In this document: positions 18,116 through 26,157 of the stretch, piece after piece | Layout of the letters: every line of letters begins with the position of its first letter | How positions within the stretch are numbered: the stretch's first letter is position 1 | From: an uncultured Rhodobiaceae bacterium | GTDB taxonomy: Bacteria; Pseudomonadota; Alphaproteobacteria; Rhizobiales; TMED25 | Length of the DNA stretch: 43,331 nt | Assembly: GCA_913030915.1 (NCBI GenBank) | Contig: CAJWEW010000010.1 | Location: forward strand, 1 to 43,331 | Direction: 5' to 3' | Position numbers and translations under genes: made by a program | Notes under the pieces: model-generated | Seen by the model: only the letters and a program-made list of their open reading frames with translations | The model's database searches: none | Told to the model about the DNA's origin: nothing

Positions 18116-19176
18116 GCTTTAACTCCTGCACCACGGACCTTACTAGCATTTTCGTCAAGTGGCCACCTTGTTCTAATAGTAACACTTTCCTGATGGAAAT
18201 TCCCAGAATTCATTCTTTCAATACCAGCCCATGCAATCATTGCTGCGTTATCAGTACAAAGCTCTTTTGGCGAAACATGAACATTGAAATTTTTCTTTTT
18301 ACTCATTTTATTAATTGCGGAGAATATAGCTTTGTTTGATGCAACTCCCCCGGCTAAAACAACTTCAATATTCTTTGAATAATTTTTCTTGAAATACTCA
18401 ACAGCGATTTGCAATTTATTTTCCAATATGTCAATAACAGAATCCTGAAATGCCGCACAAATGTTAGATCGTAACTTCTCATTTAGAGGAAGAGAGTTAT
18501 CGATTTCTTGCTTTACAGCTGTTTTAAGCCCAGAAAATGAGAAATTCATTTCTTTGGAATTATAGAGAGGGCGTGGAAAAGATATAGTGCTTCCATTCCC
18601 CACCTTTGCCAATTTTTCTATTATGGGTCCTCCGGGATAGCCAAGATTCAGTGACTTTGCAGTTTTATCATAGGCTTCCCCGAGGGCATCGTCTATTGTC
18701 GTTCCCAGCCTTTTATAATCTCCGACGCCTTTTACGATAAGAAGCTGTGTATGTCCGCCTGTGACAAGTAGAAGTAAATAGGGAAAATTTATTTTTTGGG
18801 CCATCCGTACAGTTAATGCGTGGCCTTCAAGGTGATTTATACCAATAAGTGGTTTCTTCAGGATGCTTGCCATTGTTTTTGCAAACGTGACCCCGACCAA
18901 TAATCCACCCTTGAGTCCCGGTCCTGATGTAACAGCAATCGCATCAAGGGAATTGTAATTTATTTCTGCTTCCTTGACTGATTTTTGAACTACTACATCA
19001 ATGTTATTTATATGCGATCTGGCAGCTATCTCAGGTACAACTCCACCGTAGTCTTTATGCTCCGATATTTGTGAGTAAATAATATTCGATAAAACATTGC
19101 ATTGGTGGTTTTTATCATATTCTAATACCGCTGAACATGTTTCATCACAACTTGTTTCTATCCCAAGTACAATCAT
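18112..19176 (-). CDS. tsaD: tRNA N6-threonylcarbamoyladenosine transferase TsaD
   Basis: Catalytic subunit of the complex making t6A37 in ANN-decoding tRNAs; it transfers the threonylcarbamoyl group to adenosine. ASKHA-fold features are GIETSCDET at 5-13, the metal-binding histidines H115 and H119 in GINHLEGH, LVTGGHTQL, DDALGEAYDK, and AGGVASN. Length 354 is usual. It is first of tsaD-gpsA-EVE(-acs). The ATG has no Shine-Dalgarno. A TATAAT on the minus strand at 19193-19198 would give a leader of only about ten bases, and this hexamer touches a putative Irr operator. Confidence 0.97.
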   Translation of the reverse strand: MIVLGIETSCDETCSAVLEYDKNHQCNVLSNIIYSQISEHKDYGGVVPEIAARSHINNIDVVVQKSVKEAEINYNSLDAIAVTSGPGLKGGLLVGVTFAKTMASILKKPLIGINHLEGHALTVRMAQKINFPYLLLLVTGGHTQLLIVKGVGDYKRLGTTIDDALGEAYDKTAKSLNLGYPGGPIIEKLAKVGNGSTISFPRPLYNSKEMNFSFSGLKTAVKQEIDNSLPLNEKLRSNICAAFQDSVIDILENKLQIAVEYFKKNYSKNIEVVLAGGVASNKAIFSAINKMSKKKNFNVHVSPKELCTDNAAMIAWAGIERMNSGNFHQESVTIRTRWPLDENASKVRGAGVKA

Positions 19177-19192
19177 TTTTTTTTCGTTTGCT

Positions 19193-19198
19193 ATTATA
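19193..19198 (-). promoter_or_regulatory. candidate -10 element for tsaD
   Basis: The minus strand reads TATAAT, 16 bases before the tsaD ATG. The best -35 at 18-base spacing is the weak TTAGTA. The Irr-box-like inverted repeat occupies the spacer between the two. Confidence 0.4.
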
Positions 19199-19214
19199 TT
19201 AGAATTGTTCTAAA
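19198..19214. promoter_or_regulatory. putative Irr box (iron control element)
   Basis: The core TTAGAATTGTTCTAA (19199-19213) is a perfect 6-3-6 inverted repeat, TTAGAA-N3-TTCTAA, the form described for the alphaproteobacterial heme/iron regulator Irr. The outer base A at 19214 also fits the longer consensus; the base at 19198 does not. It lies in the divergent region between tsaD and hemC, 70 bases before the hemC ATG. Function is inferred from motif and context only. Confidence 0.55.
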
Positions 19215-19284
19215 CCTACTAATTATTAGAATAATATCATCAATAAAACTATTTATATAACATTTTATCAAATTTGATTAGGTA

Positions 19285-20238
19285 ATGGCCAGCATCACAC
19301 CGATAAAAAAAAGAAGAATAAGGATTGGTACCAGAGCTACAAATCTTGCAGCACGCCAAGCTGAAATACTAGCTGGAGCAATTATAAATGGAAACTTGGC
19401 AAAAAAAGAAGATATCGAAATCATAAAAATTAAATCATCGGGTGATATAATTACTTCATCCATTGGTCCTTATGATGGGAAAAGTCTTTTTACAAAAGAG
19501 ATTGATCAAGCGCTGGTTGATAACAAAATCGATATTGCGGCGCATTCAGTAAAGGATCTTGAGAGTTATCTATTAGATGGTATCGATTTGCTTGGTGTAT
19601 TAAAGAGAATGGATCCACGGGATGCTTTGATTACAAATGAAAAGATTAAGAGTATAGATGAGCTGCCGCAAGATTGCCTTATAGGTACGGCGTCACCGAG
19701 GAGATCCGCTATCCTCCGATCAATGAGAAATGACGTTAACATAATTGAATTTAGAGGTAATTTTGAGACACGGATCAGAAAGTTACAAGACAAGGAAGTG
19801 GACGCAACACTTTTAGCAATGGCAGGTATACAAAGATTGAATTTTTCAGATTGTAATATACTTCCCTTTGAAACCGATGCAATGATACCTGCAGCCGGAC
19901 AAGGTGCGATTGGGATGGTTGCGAGAACTAATGACGAAGAGGTCGTCAATATGATACAAGAGTTAAATCATATCGAGTCGTATGTATGTATTTGCGCCGA
20001 GAGAAAGGTCTTAGAGAGTTTTGGTGGATCCTGCTTTCAGCCAATAGCAGCTTTCGCTAATTTTGATGATGACGGAAAAATCAATATTAACTCAATGATA
20101 TCAAATGATGATGGTACCCTCCATTATAATGTCAAAGAATTCGCTCAAAGAGATACTGTAATGGATATAGCTGGAGATATTGGGAGAAGACTGTTAGAAT
20201 ATTATGATAAGTCACTTAAGAGGACAGTCAATAGTTAA
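19285..20238 (+). CDS. hemC: porphobilinogen deaminase (hydroxymethylbilane synthase)
   Basis: Polymerises four porphobilinogen units into hydroxymethylbilane, in the common tetrapyrrole pathway. Seen: RIGTRATNLAARQA at the start, SSGDII, the DIAAHSVKDL motif, ASPRRSAIL, the RGNFETR substrate-binding segment, and GGSCFQP with C250 that holds the dipyrromethane cofactor. Length 317 is standard. It starts at an ATG with a weak GG-rich leader, and hemD follows after 9 bases. The upstream region carries the putative Irr box, so heme or iron control is plausible. Confidence 0.96.
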   Translation: MASITPIKKRRIRIGTRATNLAARQAEILAGAIINGNLAKKEDIEIIKIKSSGDIITSSIGPYDGKSLFTKEIDQALVDNKIDIAAHSVKDLESYLLDGIDLLGVLKRMDPRDALITNEKIKSIDELPQDCLIGTASPRRSAILRSMRNDVNIIEFRGNFETRIRKLQDKEVDATLLAMAGIQRLNFSDCNILPFETDAMIPAAGQGAIGMVARTNDEEVVNMIQELNHIESYVCICAERKVLESFGGSCFQPIAAFANFDDDGKININSMISNDDGTLHYNVKEFAQRDTVMDIAGDIGRRLLEYYDKSLKRTVNS

Positions 20239-20247
20239 TCACATATT

Positions 20248-20943
20248 ATGAAGCTTATTATTACAAGACCATTAACAGACTCAAAACGAATGAATGATTA
20301 TTTTGAGTCAAGAGGGGTTGAGTGCTTAATAAATCCACTTCTTGAAATCACATACAAGAAAAGAAATACAAATTTTTTAAACTATGATCAGCTTATATTT
20401 ACCAGCAGGCATGCGGTAAGATCACTTATAAATAAAGATCTTATATTTTCAAAAAAAAAAGTGCATGCATGTGGCAGATCAACTTACACAGAAGCTAAAG
20501 ACTATGCTTCTGATAATGTATTTTATTTTCATGAAAACGTAAATGATCTGGTAAATTCATTTAAGTCAGCTACTTCATTTGATGGTTCTAAGATATTATA
20601 CCTAAGAGGTCATGATGTTACCGTTGACCTCAAATCAATTTTTCGAGGTAAAAGTATCGAAATCGATGATTGTGTTGAATATGTAGCAAGAGAAAAGATT
20701 TTTTTTAATAAGGAAGTATTACGGGAGTTTAATTCAGGCAAACAAACATCTATCATAATTTTTTCATCTAGAACCGCAGAAATTTTTTTGAAGGCCTTAA
20801 AGAAATATAATTTAGGTAATAAAACGTCAATAATTATGGCATATTGTATATCAAAGAATATTGCGTCGATGCTGCAAGTTGAAGGGATTCGATCAAAAAC
20901 TTTGACTGAGCCAACTGAAGATGCAATTTTAGATTTATTGTAA
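20248..20943 (+). CDS. hemD: uroporphyrinogen-III synthase
   Basis: Closes hydroxymethylbilane into uroporphyrinogen III. HemD is poorly conserved and is recognised here by fold-level motifs and position: start LIITRPLTDSKRMNDYF with the typical N-terminal TRP, LIFTSRHAVRSL (about 50-61), KVHACGRSTYTEAKDY, ILYLRGHDVT, and IIFSSRTAEIFLKAL. Length 231 is usual. It lies 9 bases after hemC and 18 before the Mic60-like gene, as in the classical alphaproteobacterial order. Confidence 0.88.
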   Translation: MKLIITRPLTDSKRMNDYFESRGVECLINPLLEITYKKRNTNFLNYDQLIFTSRHAVRSLINKDLIFSKKKVHACGRSTYTEAKDYASDNVFYFHENVNDLVNSFKSATSFDGSKILYLRGHDVTVDLKSIFRGKSIEIDDCVEYVAREKIFFNKEVLREFNSGKQTSIIIFSSRTAEIFLKALKKYNLGNKTSIIMAYCISKNIASMLQVEGIRSKTLTEPTEDAILDLL

Positions 20944-20961
20944 GATAATATTTTGTATTTC

Positions 20962-22059
20962 ATGAATACTAATACTCGAAAAAAACAGATAAAACCAAAG
21001 GTTACCATTGATGAAAAAGAGGGCAGAGGATCCAACACCAAGGCAACCACGAAAAGATTTACCCTTCCAAAGATTAAAATAAATAGGAAGTTATATATTG
21101 GTTTCGGATTTTTTTTAATTATTGCATTACCGTTTTACCTCTTTTTCAAATCGAGCCCAAACTTAGCCAACTTCACGATATTAAAAAATGAGGTTATTTC
21201 AGAACAAAATAAAAAAATTGATAAAATCGAGACTCAAATAAGTAACAATAATCAATTACTTCAGGATCTTGAAAAAAAAGATCAGGTATTGATCAGATTG
21301 GAGAGTCAAATAATAGAGCTGAGTGAAATGCTTAAGTTGGTTTCAGAAAAAAACGACATTATTTCAAATACAAACAATCAACTTATGCAATTTATCAATT
21401 CTGAAAACCAGAAAAAATTAGAAATACAAGAAAGTGCGTTGCCAACCGACGAGCTCTATAAGGATAATATTCAATTATTGGAGAAATCAATAAACTCCGA
21501 GCTGATTTCAAGTGGATCAAAAGAACAAATCTTTGAGTCACAGGTAAAAGAACGGGGTAACAATTTAGCGAGTGATAAAAATAAAAAGGATATTGCAACG
21601 ATAATTATAAGTAGAATCGAAAAGAATGTTGCTAATAAAAAAGAATTTCGAAACGAAGTGGACTTGCTGGTAAGTATTGGTAATGATGGTGAAGCCGTCA
21701 GCAATCTGATGGGACTATCCGATAAAACTATTTCTACACCCAATGAACTAGTGTTTGAGTTAGAATTGTTGCTTAAAGAGGATATTATTTTATACAAGGG
21801 AGAAAGCGGTATAAGGTCAAAAATTTTTAGTGTTTTAGAAAATCAAATTTCTATCAAGAGAAAAAATAAGAGCCAAGAAGATGATGTGATTGAGGAAATC
21901 AAAGCAAGTATTTATAATGATAACCTTGATGAGGTTGTAGATGTAATAAAAGATCTGAATTTCAACGGGGACACTGAGGCATTGCTCACTAATATCAGTA
22001 ACCGCACTTTATATTTAAACGAAATAAAGCTACTAAAAGAAATGTATGATCTAAGTTAA
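20962..22059 (+). CDS. mitofilin/Mic60-like inner membrane protein
   Basis: Single-pass membrane protein of the mitofilin family (COG4223). In alphaproteobacteria Mic60 shapes the inner membrane and is regarded as ancestor of the MICOS subunit of mitochondria. After a basic cytoplasmic N-terminus there is one helix (IGFGFFLIIALPFYLFF, about 32-50), then a long coiled-coil region (IEDK/Q-rich, about 65-140), and a C-terminal helical part from about 205. Sequence conservation in this family is low, so the call relies on architecture and on its place between hemD and hemY. I start it at the ATG at 20962; an in-frame TTG three codons earlier is less likely. Confidence 0.8.
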   Translation: MNTNTRKKQIKPKVTIDEKEGRGSNTKATTKRFTLPKIKINRKLYIGFGFFLIIALPFYLFFKSSPNLANFTILKNEVISEQNKKIDKIETQISNNNQLLQDLEKKDQVLIRLESQIIELSEMLKLVSEKNDIISNTNNQLMQFINSENQKKLEIQESALPTDELYKDNIQLLEKSINSELISSGSKEQIFESQVKERGNNLASDKNKKDIATIIISRIEKNVANKKEFRNEVDLLVSIGNDGEAVSNLMGLSDKTISTPNELVFELELLLKEDIILYKGESGIRSKIFSVLENQISIKRKNKSQEDDVIEEIKASIYNDNLDEVVDVIKDLNFNGDTEALLTNISNRTLYLNEIKLLKEMYDLS

Positions 22060-22082
22060 CTTATCTATGGCACTGTATTAAA

Positions 22083-23639
22083 ATGATCAAAATCTTTATA
22101 ATTTTATTTGCAATAATCGCAATGATATATTCCTTTAATTGGCTAGCCTCATTCTCAGGGGAAGTCCTCTTTATAATAGGTGATTATGAAGTAAAAATTT
22201 CTCCAATATTTTTCATCATTTCATCAGTGACTATAATTATAGTGTCAATATTACTATGGTTATCTTTTTTGTATATTTATAAATTGCCAAGGAAATTACA
22301 ATCGATTAAAGAGTCAAGATCTAACGAAAAGGTGCAGAATGCAATAATGAATGGACTTGTTCATGCATCTGCAGGTAATGTAAACGCTGCCGAGATCGAA
22401 ATTAAAAAAATCGATAAGATAAAAAAAAATACATCAGATATTATGGTCTTGTTGCTAAAAGCACAAAATGCAAGTTTGAAAAAGGATAATGTTGCACTCA
22501 ATAGAATTTTTCAGCAAATGGGTAAAATCGAGACTACAAAGATGCTCAGTTATAGAGGATTATACACACTCTCAAAGAGCTCAAAAAATCCTCAAAAGTC
22601 AATAGAGTTATTAAAGGACGCTGAGACATATAATAGCTCGGAGCCTTGGGTCATCGATGAGCTACTGAAATGCTACCTAATTACCCAAAATTGGAAAAGT
22701 GCTAGTGAAATTCTTGATAAGAAACTAGCTCACAAATTAACTTCACGAAAAATATATAATTTACATAAATCGATTGTTTTAACTGCGCATGCGCTTTTAT
22801 TAGAGGAACAGAATCCATCAGAGTCCTTAAGTTTGGCACTTGATGCAATTAAACTTCATAAAAGTCAGATCATTGCAGCGCTTACAGCTGCACGTATTTT
22901 ATCTGAGCAGGGAGAGAGAGCGAAAGCCGAGAAGATAATTTATGATATATGGAAGTCAGCGCAGCATGAAGACCTTGCTTATCTTTTAAGTTATGTGAGT
23001 CCAGGTACATCACCGAAACAAAGAGTTGATAAAATTGAAGGATTAATCAAGAAAACAAAAATTTCAGGCATAGAAGGGGATGTTGCTTTATGCAGAGCTT
23101 ATATGGACGCGAAAAATTTTGATAAGGCAAAACAAGTTATTGAAAAATATATCAATGACAATACCAGCAGACGAATCTATGAACTCTTGGCTGAGATTGA
23201 CTCTAATATATCTAAGGGGAATGCAAAATCACGGGAGTGGTTGAAAAAAGCCATGAATGCCAGTTATGATACAAACTGGAGTGCAGAGGATTTCACATCG
23301 GATGTCTGGTTGCCATGCATACCTGATACAGGTGAAATTAAATCTTTTGAATGGGGGGATCATAGAATAAAATCACTGGATGTAGACAACGCTTATATAA
23401 GCAATTTTATGAGAAGTAAGATGCTTCCAGGATATAGACCATTCCAAGAGTTCCAAGAAAATAATGCAGATGATAATATCATCGAAGTCACAGAAATAGT
23501 TGAGGAAAAAGATAGCAAAATTAAATCAGGAAAAGTAGATAAAAAAGATAAAGCGATAAAAAAACCTACAATTTCTGAAGAAATAGCTATTCCAGATGAC
23601 CCTGGCGTCACCCATGAAGAAGATATTCACGAGCCATAA
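22083..23639 (+). CDS. hemY: HemY-like membrane protein with TPR repeats
   Basis: Member of the proteobacterial HemY (N-terminal HemY domain plus TPR) family, which is linked to heme genes but is not the Gram-positive protoporphyrinogen oxidase of the same name; its exact role is unsettled. Two membrane helices near 2-20 and 40-62 flank the typical GDYEVKISP segment. They are followed by YKLPRKLQSIKESRSNEK and a long TPR-like helical domain, then WLPCIPDTGEIKSFEWGDH (about 416-434), a common C-terminal mark. The tail after 460 is acidic and lysine-rich and probably disordered. It closes the hemC-hemD-Mic60-hemY run; spacing to the Mic60-like gene is 23 bases. Confidence 0.88.
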   Translation: MIKIFIILFAIIAMIYSFNWLASFSGEVLFIIGDYEVKISPIFFIISSVTIIIVSILLWLSFLYIYKLPRKLQSIKESRSNEKVQNAIMNGLVHASAGNVNAAEIEIKKIDKIKKNTSDIMVLLLKAQNASLKKDNVALNRIFQQMGKIETTKMLSYRGLYTLSKSSKNPQKSIELLKDAETYNSSEPWVIDELLKCYLITQNWKSASEILDKKLAHKLTSRKIYNLHKSIVLTAHALLLEEQNPSESLSLALDAIKLHKSQIIAALTAARILSEQGERAKAEKIIYDIWKSAQHEDLAYLLSYVSPGTSPKQRVDKIEGLIKKTKISGIEGDVALCRAYMDAKNFDKAKQVIEKYINDNTSRRIYELLAEIDSNISKGNAKSREWLKKAMNASYDTNWSAEDFTSDVWLPCIPDTGEIKSFEWGDHRIKSLDVDNAYISNFMRSKMLPGYRPFQEFQENNADDNIIEVTEIVEEKDSKIKSGKVDKKDKAIKKPTISEEIAIPDDPGVTHEEDIHEP

Positions 23640-23642
23640 ATC

Positions 23643-23672
23643 TTTACAAATCTTAAGAAAGTATATTAGTAT
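23643..23672 (+). promoter_or_regulatory. candidate sigma-70 promoter for the aldo/keto reductase
   Basis: TTTACA at 23643-23648 (five of six -35 matches) and TAGTAT at 23667-23672 (four of six -10 matches) are 18 bases apart. They lie immediately after the hemY stop and before the aldo/keto reductase leader. Confidence 0.35.
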
Positions 23673-23695
23673 TTAATTAATGGAGTATTTGATCC

Positions 23696-23734
23696 ATGGC
23701 ACCCGTTGATTTAGTGAAAAGGAATAAAAAATGA
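23696..23734 (+). CDS. possible 12-codon leader ORF
   Basis: An ATG preceded by GGAG (10-base spacing) opens a frame of 12 codons (MAPVDLVKRNKK). Its TGA overlaps the ATG of the aldo/keto reductase in an ATGA junction. Such an overlap suggests translational coupling, but the frame is short enough to occur by chance. Confidence 0.3.
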   Translation: MAPVDLVKRNKK

Positions 23735-24789
23735 AGTATAATTTATTAGGAAATTCAGGTCTGAAAGTATCTAATTTATCAATTGGGACGATGAATTATG
23801 GGAAAGGTGACCCGTCTCAACCTCTATTTTCTCTGGGAACAAAAGAGGCAAAAAGGAATATTGATTTTTGTATAGACGAGGGAATAAATTTCATCGATAC
23901 ATCTGACGGGTATGCAAAAGGGGCATCAGAAGAAATCCTTGGTGAAGCAATAAAGGGAAAGAGGGATAATTTAATTATCGCCTCTAAAGTTTGGAATCCA
24001 ATGGGAGATGGTCCAAATGATCTCGGTCTTTCTAGGCATCACATAATATCAGCCTGCGAGGCAAGTCTGAAAAGGTTACAGACAGATAGATTGGATGTAT
24101 ATCTAGCTCATAAGTGGGATGGAATGACACCCATAGATGAGATTGCAGAAGCATTTGATAGCCTCGTGAGAACAGGTAAGGTTCGATACATTGGCTGCTC
24201 CAATTTTTCAGGATGGCACCTAATGAAAGCGTTAGCTGCTGCTGATAAGAGTCACCGACAAAGATTCATCTGCCAACAAATACACTACTCATTACAAGCG
24301 AGAGAGGCTGAAAATGAGTTAATCCCCATTGGTATATCTGAGAAAATTGGTACAATCGTCTGGAGTCCACTTGCTGGAGGGTTGCTAACTGGTAAGTTTA
24401 GAAGAGGAGAGTCTGGCCCCTCTGGTACAAGACATTTTGAGAGGAAATGGAAAAACCCACCAATTTATGATGAAGAGAAACTGTATGATATAATTGATGT
24501 AATCATTGAAATATCTCTGCAAAGATCGATCCCACCATCGCAAGTATCACTTGCTTGGTTATTGAGCAGACCAACTGTTGCATCTCTGACTGTTGGTGGA
24601 AGGAACGAAGAGCAATTTAAAGAGAATATACCTGCATCTGATCTAATTCTAACAGATGAAGAATTGAATAAGCTCAATGAGGTTAGTCGGCCAAATTTAC
24701 TTTATCCCTATTGGCATCAGCAATTTATGGGTAAGGAAAGATTTTCTGAAGCAGATTTAGGTTTACATAAGTGGCATTCAGGATATTGA
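23731..24789 (+). CDS. aldo/keto reductase
   Basis: NADPH-dependent (beta/alpha)8 oxidoreductase of the AKR superfamily, 352 residues. The catalytic tetrad is complete: D56 and Y61 in DTSDGYAKG, K86 in ASKV, and H127 in YLAHKWDG. The cofactor region IGCSNFSGW and the C-terminal VGGRNEEQFKENI, which binds the adenosine phosphate, are typical of the AKR11/12-like bacterial group (YajO/Tas/MocA types). AAGGA stands before the ATG. It is a single gene with its own candidate promoter, ending 37 bases from the convergent zinc-ribbon gene. The natural substrate is unknown. Confidence 0.92.
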   Translation: MKYNLLGNSGLKVSNLSIGTMNYGKGDPSQPLFSLGTKEAKRNIDFCIDEGINFIDTSDGYAKGASEEILGEAIKGKRDNLIIASKVWNPMGDGPNDLGLSRHHIISACEASLKRLQTDRLDVYLAHKWDGMTPIDEIAEAFDSLVRTGKVRYIGCSNFSGWHLMKALAAADKSHRQRFICQQIHYSLQAREAENELIPIGISEKIGTIVWSPLAGGLLTGKFRRGESGPSGTRHFERKWKNPPIYDEEKLYDIIDVIIEISLQRSIPPSQVSLAWLLSRPTVASLTVGGRNEEQFKENIPASDLILTDEELNKLNEVSRPNLLYPYWHQQFMGKERFSEADLGLHKWHSGY

Positions 24790-24801
24790 TCTGGACAATA
24801 G

Positions 24802-24817
24802 AAGAAAGTAATTTCTT
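24802..24817. terminator. weak hairpin between convergent genes
   Basis: AAGAAA and TTTCTT form a six-pair stem around a GTAA loop, a GNRA-type tetraloop in RNA, in the 37-base gap between the aldo/keto reductase and the zinc-ribbon gene. It has no long T run, so it is a weak terminator candidate at best. Confidence 0.25.
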
Positions 24818-24826
24818 ACAATTGGA

Positions 24827-25021
24827 TTAAACCTTACAAGTCATGTCCTGCCCACAGCACATTGGAGACTTTATCTTTCCATGGCCTTCAGGGCATTCTG
24901 CAATATGAACATTACTTCCATCTGGCTTAACAATTGTGCTATGTGTTAGCTCTTGATCACATTGACCGCAGGTCATAGAACCGACACTCATTCCACACTC
25001 TTCACATAAATATTTAGTCAT
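24827..25021 (-). CDS. small Cys-rich zinc-ribbon protein
   Basis: A 64-residue protein with eight cysteines: C6-x2-C9, C18-x2-C21, C43, the adjacent pair C55-C56 and C62, plus H47. The two CxxC knuckles (ECGMSVGSM, TCGQC) and the later AECPEGHGKIKSPMCCGQDM segment indicate one or two zinc or iron sites. I do not know an experimentally described function. The ATG follows 51 bases after the rhodanese gene on the same strand. Together with the sulfurtransferase neighbour, a role in thiol, persulfide or metal handling is possible but is only inference. Codon use and composition look like the neighbours, so it is likely a real gene. Confidence 0.78.
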   Translation of the reverse strand: MTKYLCEECGMSVGSMTCGQCDQELTHSTIVKPDGSNVHIAECPEGHGKIKSPMCCGQDMTCKV

Positions 25022-25072
25022 AATAAATCCCTGTTAAATTTTATTTTAAAAAAATCTATTCAAATATATCAC

Positions 25073-25447
25073 CTATTCTTCTACTGGTCCTCCCCCATCT
25101 TTCCAGCCAGAAAAACCACCAACATTTGATACAGATTCATATCCCATTTCAATAAGAGTCCGACCGGTCAATGCTGCCATGCCACCTGCACCACAAACGA
25201 GTACAATATCCGCATCTTTTTGCAACGCTATGTTGTGATGTGGTGTGCTTGGGTCTGCGGCAAATTCAATGAATCCTCGAGGAATACGCAGCGCGCCTTT
25301 TATTGTTCCCGATTTATTTATTTCTAGGCCATCGCGAACATCAATAAAGACCGATTTACCTTCTTTATGCTTTTCTATGCCCTCTGTAATATCTATTTTT
25401 GGGACAATCTTGTTAGCCGCTTCAAGTTCTGAACTTGCTGTTTTCAT
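25073..25447 (-). CDS. rhodanese-like sulfurtransferase
   Basis: Single rhodanese domain of 124 residues, a fold that moves sulfane sulfur as a cysteine persulfide. Structural marks are FIDVRDGLEINKSGTIKGALRIPRG (CH2A-type region about 34-58) and the active loop VCGAGGMAA with catalytic C85. The usual CxxGxR loop here reads CxxGxM (M90 in place of Arg), which may alter substrate choice. The C-terminal GYESVSNVGGFSGWKDGG is typical. It lies 29 bases after the glutamine amidotransferase gene, likely the same transcript. Confidence 0.92.
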   Translation of the reverse strand: MKTASSELEAANKIVPKIDITEGIEKHKEGKSVFIDVRDGLEINKSGTIKGALRIPRGFIEFAADPSTPHHNIALQKDADIVLVCGAGGMAALTGRTLIEMGYESVSNVGGFSGWKDGGGPVEE

Positions 25448-25476
25448 TACTAATTCCTCTCAATCTTCCAAATAAA

Positions 25477-26157
25477 TTATTTCAATAATAAATCAAAAAA
25501 ATTACTAAGCCAAGTTTTTACATGATTATCATGCATATACCGGCCTTCAAAATGCTTTTCCCTTTGCTGCGCCCCATTCAAGGTAAGTCTGTGTTCAGCT
25601 TTGACTAGCCATCGATTAACCATAGCCAATGTAAGCTCACTATGAAACTGTATGCCATAAGCACGTTCTGAGTATTGAAAAGCTTGTGGCTCTTCACCTT
25701 GACCGATGGCTAAGATTTTTGCATCGTCAGGTGGTTGCATCCATTCTCGATGCCATTGGTGAACAAAGGGTGGCCAATCAATAATTTTCTTACCATATGC
25801 AGTAGGTTTTATTGGGTAGTAACCAATTTCAACATGATTTTTTTTCTTTACAGACCCTCCAATACTGCAAGCCAATAATTGCGCGCCAAGACAAATACCA
25901 AGAAAGGGTATATTCTCTTTCAGTGGGAGCTGGATCCAATCTTTTTCATAATGAATAAAGTCATCTTTATCACTTGCACTCATTGGGCCACCAAACATTA
26001 TGGCCGCTGCATACTCACCCTCCAGAGTTTCAGGCAATTTATCTCCAAGAGCAGGTGTCTTTGTGACTAAATTATAACCCCTTGATTTTAGCAAAGTTCC
26101 AATTCTGCCTGGGGTAGATGTAACTTGGTGAAGTATAATAAGTACCTTATTACTCAT
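25477..26157 (-). CDS. class I glutamine amidotransferase (GuaA-N-like)
   Basis: Stand-alone glutamine amidotransferase domain of 226 residues. The nucleophile is C89 in GICLGAQLL, with the His and Glu of the triad at H172 and E174 in IQFHSEL. The fold resembles the N-terminal domain of GMP synthase and proteins such as YfeJ. No synthase partner is adjacent, so the amide acceptor is unknown; some members hydrolyse gamma-glutamyl compounds instead. Its ATG overlaps the TerB-like stop by four bases, giving translational coupling. Confidence 0.9.
   Translation of the reverse strand: MSNKVLIILHQVTSTPGRIGTLLKSRGYNLVTKTPALGDKLPETLEGEYAAAIMFGGPMSASDKDDFIHYEKDWIQLPLKENIPFLGICLGAQLLACSIGGSVKKKNHVEIGYYPIKPTAYGKKIIDWPPFVHQWHREWMQPPDDAKILAIGQGEEPQAFQYSERAYGIQFHSELTLAMVNRWLVKAEHRLTLNGAQQREKHFEGRYMHDNHVKTWLSNFFDLLLK

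Noticed and set aside
19222-19235. Second Irr box in the tsaD-hemC gap
   Set aside because: ATTATTAGAATAAT repeats one half-site, but the matching TTCTAA arm at three-base spacing is missing.
22083-23639. Protoporphyrinogen oxidase
   Set aside because: The name hemY is shared, but this protein has membrane helices and TPR repeats and no FAD motif.
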